NCBI RefSeq assembly: GCF_001238295.1
Contig: NZ_LGXZ01000002.1
Span: forward strand, 411,068 to 475,067
DNA: 64,000 bases
Reading direction: 5' to 3'
Origin: Ruegeria sp. 6PALISEP08
GTDB lineage: Bacteria; Pseudomonadota; Alphaproteobacteria; Rhodobacterales; Rhodobacteraceae
The notes beneath the pieces are model-generated. The model did no database searches and had not been told where the DNA came from. It saw only the letters and a program-made list of their open reading frames with translations. The position numbers and the translations under genes are program-made. How positions within the stretch are numbered: the stretch's first letter is position 1; each line of letters starts with the position of its first letter. Positions 60,668 through 64,000 of this stretch are shown here, in pieces.

Positions 60668-62380
60668 TCACACTTGCAAACCTGCTTTTTTCCACCCGCT
60701 GCGCCAGCGATCAGCGCAGGTTGGAATAGAGAATAATGGTAAACGTGTTGTCTCGGTTATCGAAGCCGCATTCGGAGCGATTTCGTTCAATTTGACAGCC
60801 GCTGTTTTTGCCGCATCTATGTCATCGAGCTCGGCGAGCGAGGCAATCAGCATCAGGTGGCTCATCAGGAAGGTTGCACGCACAGACAAGGCTTCGCGAC
60901 AGGCCTGCGCGGCTTCCTCATAACGTCCCAAGTGAAACAAGGCGGCACCCTGTCCCATGAAAGCGGCGTGCCGCAATGGATCACCCGGGCTGAGTTCGAC
61001 AGACCGGACTGCATGTTCCAGCGCCTTGTCAGGGCGATTCAGCAAATAAAGATTTGCAGCGGCGAGCATGTGGACCGTCGCCGCGTTGGGATTTTCCGAC
61101 AATGCTTCCTTAAAGGCTGTCCGTGCGCGGGACAGGTCTTGTGCCAGCATAGAGATCGAATGCGCGGCATAAGCCTTTGCAATGCCGTCCGCGCGATCGC
61201 TCCGCAGCACCTGCTCTGCGGCCGCGACAGCTGACTTGGGTCCCTGATCTACAGGTTCCAAACCTTGCACAAGACGTTGGATATGAAGCCATGCTAGCAA
61301 GCCCGCTGCGGAGGCGTATTCCGGATCTCGATCCAAAGCCAGTTTTGTCAGTCGTATTGCCTCTATGTTGTCTTGGTCAGTCAGCAAGTGGAAATGTGAT
61401 AAAGCTCGGAGGTAGAGCTCGTATGCCTGTAAGTCCTTGGTGGGTTTTGCACGCGCACGATTTGTTTCAGCGTGCCGCACCGATGGTTCAATAGCTGTAA
61501 CTACGTCTTCGGTGACTTGATCTTGAAGATCAAAGATGTCGTCGAGCACACCGTCAAAGCGGTCCGCCCACAAATGGCTCCCATTTTCGGTATCTATGAG
61601 CTGCCCCGTGATGCGGACGCGCTGCCCGGAACGCCGAACGGAGCCTTCCAGTACATACCGAACCCCTAAGTCGCGGCCCACGTCGCGGATGTCCGTGCTT
61701 TTCCCCTTATAAGCAAAAGAAGAGTTTCGTGCGACGACCATCAACCAACGAAACCGAGATAGCTCAGTTATGATGTCTTCCGTTATGCCATCGGCAAAGA
61801 ACTCCTGCTCCGGATCACCCGACATATTGTCGAATGGGAGCACTGCGATTCCCGGCCTCACATCCGCTTTGATCGCGAGATTGGCTTTCGTACCCTTTGG
61901 CCAACACCAGATTCCAACATGCCGCGTGATGTTTTTCAGTTCGGTTTGCTCTCCGCCGTCGAATAATCCCGCATCGTTACGGTCAAGGCTGTTATGTGAC
62001 ATATCTGAAAAGAGCACTTGTCCCGGCTTCGCGAGAGCCTCCAGACGCGCCGCAACATTGATGCCGTCGCCGAAAATGTCATCGCCATCGGTTACCACTT
62101 CCCCTGTGTGAACCCCGATGCGCAGTTTGATGTGGTCAGGTTTGTGGGCGGACTGAACTGCAATCGCGCAAGCTGCTGCTTCAGATGGTGATTGAAACTC
62201 GACGATCCAGCCGTCGCCCATGCTTTTGATCAGTGAACCATTGGTATCTTCCACGATCGGGAGAAACGTGTCCTCGCGGAAGGTCTTTAGTGCAGCGACT
62301 GTGCCAGTACGGTCCTGATCCATCAGCGCGGAATAGCCCACAATGTCGGCGGCCAATACCGTCGTGAGACGTCTTCCCAT
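60668..62380 (-). CDS. Class III adenylate/guanylate cyclase with TolB-like domain and TPR repeats
   Basis: A 570-residue signalling protein. The N-terminal cyclase catalytic domain (1-170) shows TVLAADIVGYSALMDQD, the second metal site MGDGWIVEF and IFGDGINVAARLEALAKPGQ. A TolB/FlgO-like segment (AVLPFDNMSGDPEQEFFADGITEDIITELSR with EGSVRRSGQRVRITGQLID) covers about 190-310, and TPR repeats fill 330-560. It should make cAMP or cGMP in response to a partner protein. Such triple architecture is widespread in alphaproteobacteria. Both catalytic aspartates are present. Confidence 0.9.
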   Translation of the reverse strand: MGRRLTTVLAADIVGYSALMDQDRTGTVAALKTFREDTFLPIVEDTNGSLIKSMGDGWIVEFQSPSEAAACAIAVQSAHKPDHIKLRIGVHTGEVVTDGDDIFGDGINVAARLEALAKPGQVLFSDMSHNSLDRNDAGLFDGGEQTELKNITRHVGIWCWPKGTKANLAIKADVRPGIAVLPFDNMSGDPEQEFFADGITEDIITELSRFRWLMVVARNSSFAYKGKSTDIRDVGRDLGVRYVLEGSVRRSGQRVRITGQLIDTENGSHLWADRFDGVLDDIFDLQDQVTEDVVTAIEPSVRHAETNRARAKPTKDLQAYELYLRALSHFHLLTDQDNIEAIRLTKLALDRDPEYASAAGLLAWLHIQRLVQGLEPVDQGPKSAVAAAEQVLRSDRADGIAKAYAAHSISMLAQDLSRARTAFKEALSENPNAATVHMLAAANLYLLNRPDKALEHAVRSVELSPGDPLRHAAFMGQGAALFHLGRYEEAAQACREALSVRATFLMSHLMLIASLAELDDIDAAKTAAVKLNEIAPNAASITETTRLPLFSIPTCADRWRSGWKKAGLQV

Positions 62381-62745
62381 TCACCCCTCCTCTTTGCAAT
62401 GAAGTTAGCTCGGTGGGTTGCTTCTGTCAGCCCATTCGTCAGATTTTGAAAAGCCTTAATGAATAGAAAGCACAGGTACAGGCATACACGCACAACTAAA
62501 AAGGTAATGCTCAAAACCCTGTCGCGCATTCAGCAAACGGTCACCTTCATATCCGCGGAGTTAGTTACTTGCGTTTCTTTAGCTGCCAATGTTCGTGGCA
62601 AAGCAATTCCGCTTTGGACTCGAAGTGGTCATTCGCAGTTTTTTCCTAAGCGACCGCTTTGCGGACAAAGCGGACATATTCTTGCGCCGAATCTTGTCAT
62701 CCATATGCTCATTTTGACGACAGAAGAAACGGAGCATGCGCCTAT
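62381..62745. other. 365-bp intergenic region
   Basis: Between the divergent cyclase and DUF3124 genes. It includes the most complete dispersed repeat copy (62608-62678). No gene supported. Confidence 0.5.
62608..62678 (+). repeat. Dispersed extragenic repeat
   Basis: TTCCGCTTTGGACTCGAAGT, GGTCATTCGCAG, then GCGACCGCTTTGCGGACAAA and GCGGACAT. The second part contains the palindrome CCGCTTTGCGGACAAAGCGG, which can form a hairpin. Confidence 0.65.
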
Positions 62746-63231
62746 ATGAAGTTTTTATCCCGAAGATCTTTCTGGTCATTCTCAGTGATTTTGGTTTCGT
62801 TGACTACCGCACCAAGCCTTCCATTCGCACAAGTTTCAGAGAGTGTAACATCCCAGGTCATCTATGTTCCTTCCTATTCGCGAGTTTTTACGCAGGAGGG
62901 GCGCAGCGAACCGCTCGCGTCTACGCTAGTTGTGCACAACACAAGTCTTCAATCAGAGATCAAAGTTGAGCGTGTCGAATATTACGACAGAGCAGGGCAG
63001 CTTCTGGAAACTCTCATAAATGAGCCCGTTCAACTGATGCCATTTGGGTCGATGAATGCGCTTGTACCCATTGGTAGCGTCGGAGACGGGATTGGTGCGA
63101 ACTTCATAGTTACTTGGTCGGCAGAAGTGCCAGTACTACCCCCCATCGTTGAAGCAATCATGGTCGGCGGAAGCGGCACTCAAGGGATTTCTTTTACAAG
63201 TCGAGGTCAGGTGTTGTCACAAAAACCGTAG
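62746..63231 (+). CDS. DUF3124 family exported protein
   Basis: A 161-residue protein beginning at the ATG at 62746 with a signal sequence (FLSRRSFWSFSVILVSLTTA, cleavage after AFA region near 27). The mature part matches the DUF3124 pattern: VIYVPSYSRVF, LASTLVVHNTS, VEYYDRAGQLLE, QLMPFGSMNALVP and GANFIVTWSA with VEAIMVGG. Function of the family is unknown. A ribosome site GGAG lies 11 nt upstream. Confidence 0.8.
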   Translation: MKFLSRRSFWSFSVILVSLTTAPSLPFAQVSESVTSQVIYVPSYSRVFTQEGRSEPLASTLVVHNTSLQSEIKVERVEYYDRAGQLLETLINEPVQLMPFGSMNALVPIGSVGDGIGANFIVTWSAEVPVLPPIVEAIMVGGSGTQGISFTSRGQVLSQKP

Positions 63232-63466
63232 CACCCATCACCACTCTTGCTTCGATATAGCCAACTCGACCATCAAGTTAATACTTATGCGCCAGCGACT
63301 GGCTCTTTGCCACGGCGACTGGAGCCAACTTTGGGTTCCAACAAGACATTGGTGCATTTGCCTAGATGGCTGCGCTGGGCGGAAAGCAGAAAAAGCAAAC
63401 CTAGCCAAAACAATAAATTGATCTGTTCCTTTATCGCCTTACGCTGGAGACACGGAGGTCAAGCTC

Positions 63467-64000
63467 ATGTACCGCACATTCGTTTCTTCAATTCTTGTGG
63501 CTATTGCCACGACCTGCTCAGCGCAGGACTACGATATAGTCATAACGAACGGGCGGATCATCGATCCGGAGACAGGTTTGGACGCCATCCGAAATCTCGG
63601 GATCAACGGCGGCGAGATATACGCGATCTCCGAGTTCGCCATGGACGGTTCGGTAGAGATCGATGCAAATGATCTTGTAGTGGCGCTGGGGTTCATCGAT
63701 TTGCATGCACACGGAATGAACTTGGGCGACATGCGTATGCAGGCGATGCAAGGCGTAACAACTGTTCTGGAGTTGGAGTCCGGTATCCTCCCTATTGCAG
63801 ATTGGTATGCTGAAATGGAAAGACAGCAGACGCCGCTGAACTATGGGGCGTCTGCGGCTTGGACGTTTGGCCGAATAGCTGCGTTCACAGGTGAAGGGCC
63901 TGTTGCCGAATTATCATATTTCCAAAATGCGCAGAGGTTCGACGATTGGAAATAACAAATCGCCGACCCGCTTCGCATGGCGGAGTTGTTGGACTTGGTT
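63467..64000 (+). pseudogene. N-acyl-D-amino-acid deacylase-like amidohydrolase broken by an in-frame stop, window end
   Basis: An exported amidohydrolase starts MYRTFVSSILVAIATTCSAQ and continues with DIVITNGRIIDPETGLD, GFIDLHAHGMNLGDM (metal HxH) and GVTTVLELESG, the layout of N-acyl-D-amino-acid or N-acyl-D-glutamate deacylases. At 63953-63955 a TAA interrupts the frame, yet the same frame continues to the window end with QIADPLRMAELLDLV, which fits the expected next helix. So it is a nonsense mutation rather than a true end. The rest of the gene lies outside the window. If the stop is real, the gene is inactive. Confidence 0.7.

Overview
The window looks like a chromosomal segment of a marine alphaproteobacterium of the Rhodobacteraceae (Roseobacter group). 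The grounds are the gene families (TRAP and peptide ABC uptake, GcvT-type FAD demethylases, DUF938, MOFRL glycerate kinase), the moderately high GC of the left half, and a GC-rich extragenic repeat I associate with this family. No database search was possible; assignments rest on motifs, length, gene order and start sites read from the sequence.

Region 1 (1-35.4 kb) is ordinary chromosome. It holds D-aminoacyl-tRNA deacylase and glycerate kinase; a peptide-type ABC importer followed by a phosphodiesterase-like enzyme; an acyl-CoA synthetase/esterase pair; an ABC exporter; tRNA-Gly; and an RpiR-controlled catabolic cluster (formylglutamate-amidohydrolase-like enzyme, TRAP transporter, glutamine-synthetase-like ligase, aldehyde and iron alcohol dehydrogenases) that fits a gamma-glutamylation route for an amine or amino alcohol. 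A HlyD pair, a sarcosine/dimethylglycine-type oxidase, a lactate/glycolate-type FAD oxidase, gamma-glutamyltransferase, D-glycerate dehydrogenase and a quinone reductase follow, up to a tRNA-Gln.

Region 2 (35527-52310) is a 16.8 kb integrated element in the 3' end of tRNA-Gln. A 15-bp direct repeat of the tRNA end bounds it, paired 12-bp-period TGCCCC arm sites lie inside both ends, and a tyrosine integrase sits at the right end. It carries an AlpA regulator, a family A DNA polymerase and a terminase operon whose large subunit is split into ATPase and nuclease genes with an unknown gene between, but no recognisable capsid, portal or tail genes. Its cargo is (a) a secreted seven-repeat cysteine protein, a DUF1611/DgcN-like P-loop protein and an ornithine-racemase-like PLP enzyme, and (b) an exported Ntn amidase with an exported amidohydrolase.

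Region 3 (52.3-64 kb) is AT-richer accessory DNA. Immediately right of attR lies a further TGCCCC pair at exactly the distance (55 and 67 bp) seen right of attL, which suggests the left end of a second element in tandem at the same tRNA. It contains a serine hydrolase, an L,D-transpeptidase-like protein, an alanine-type symporter overlapping a glutaminase, a TPP enzyme, a cupin, an adenylate cyclase with TPR, a DUF3124 protein and an N-acyl-D-amino-acid deacylase-like gene broken by an in-frame stop. A degenerate repeat family (CCGCTTTGGGCTCGA type) occupies most long intergenic gaps of regions 2 and 3.
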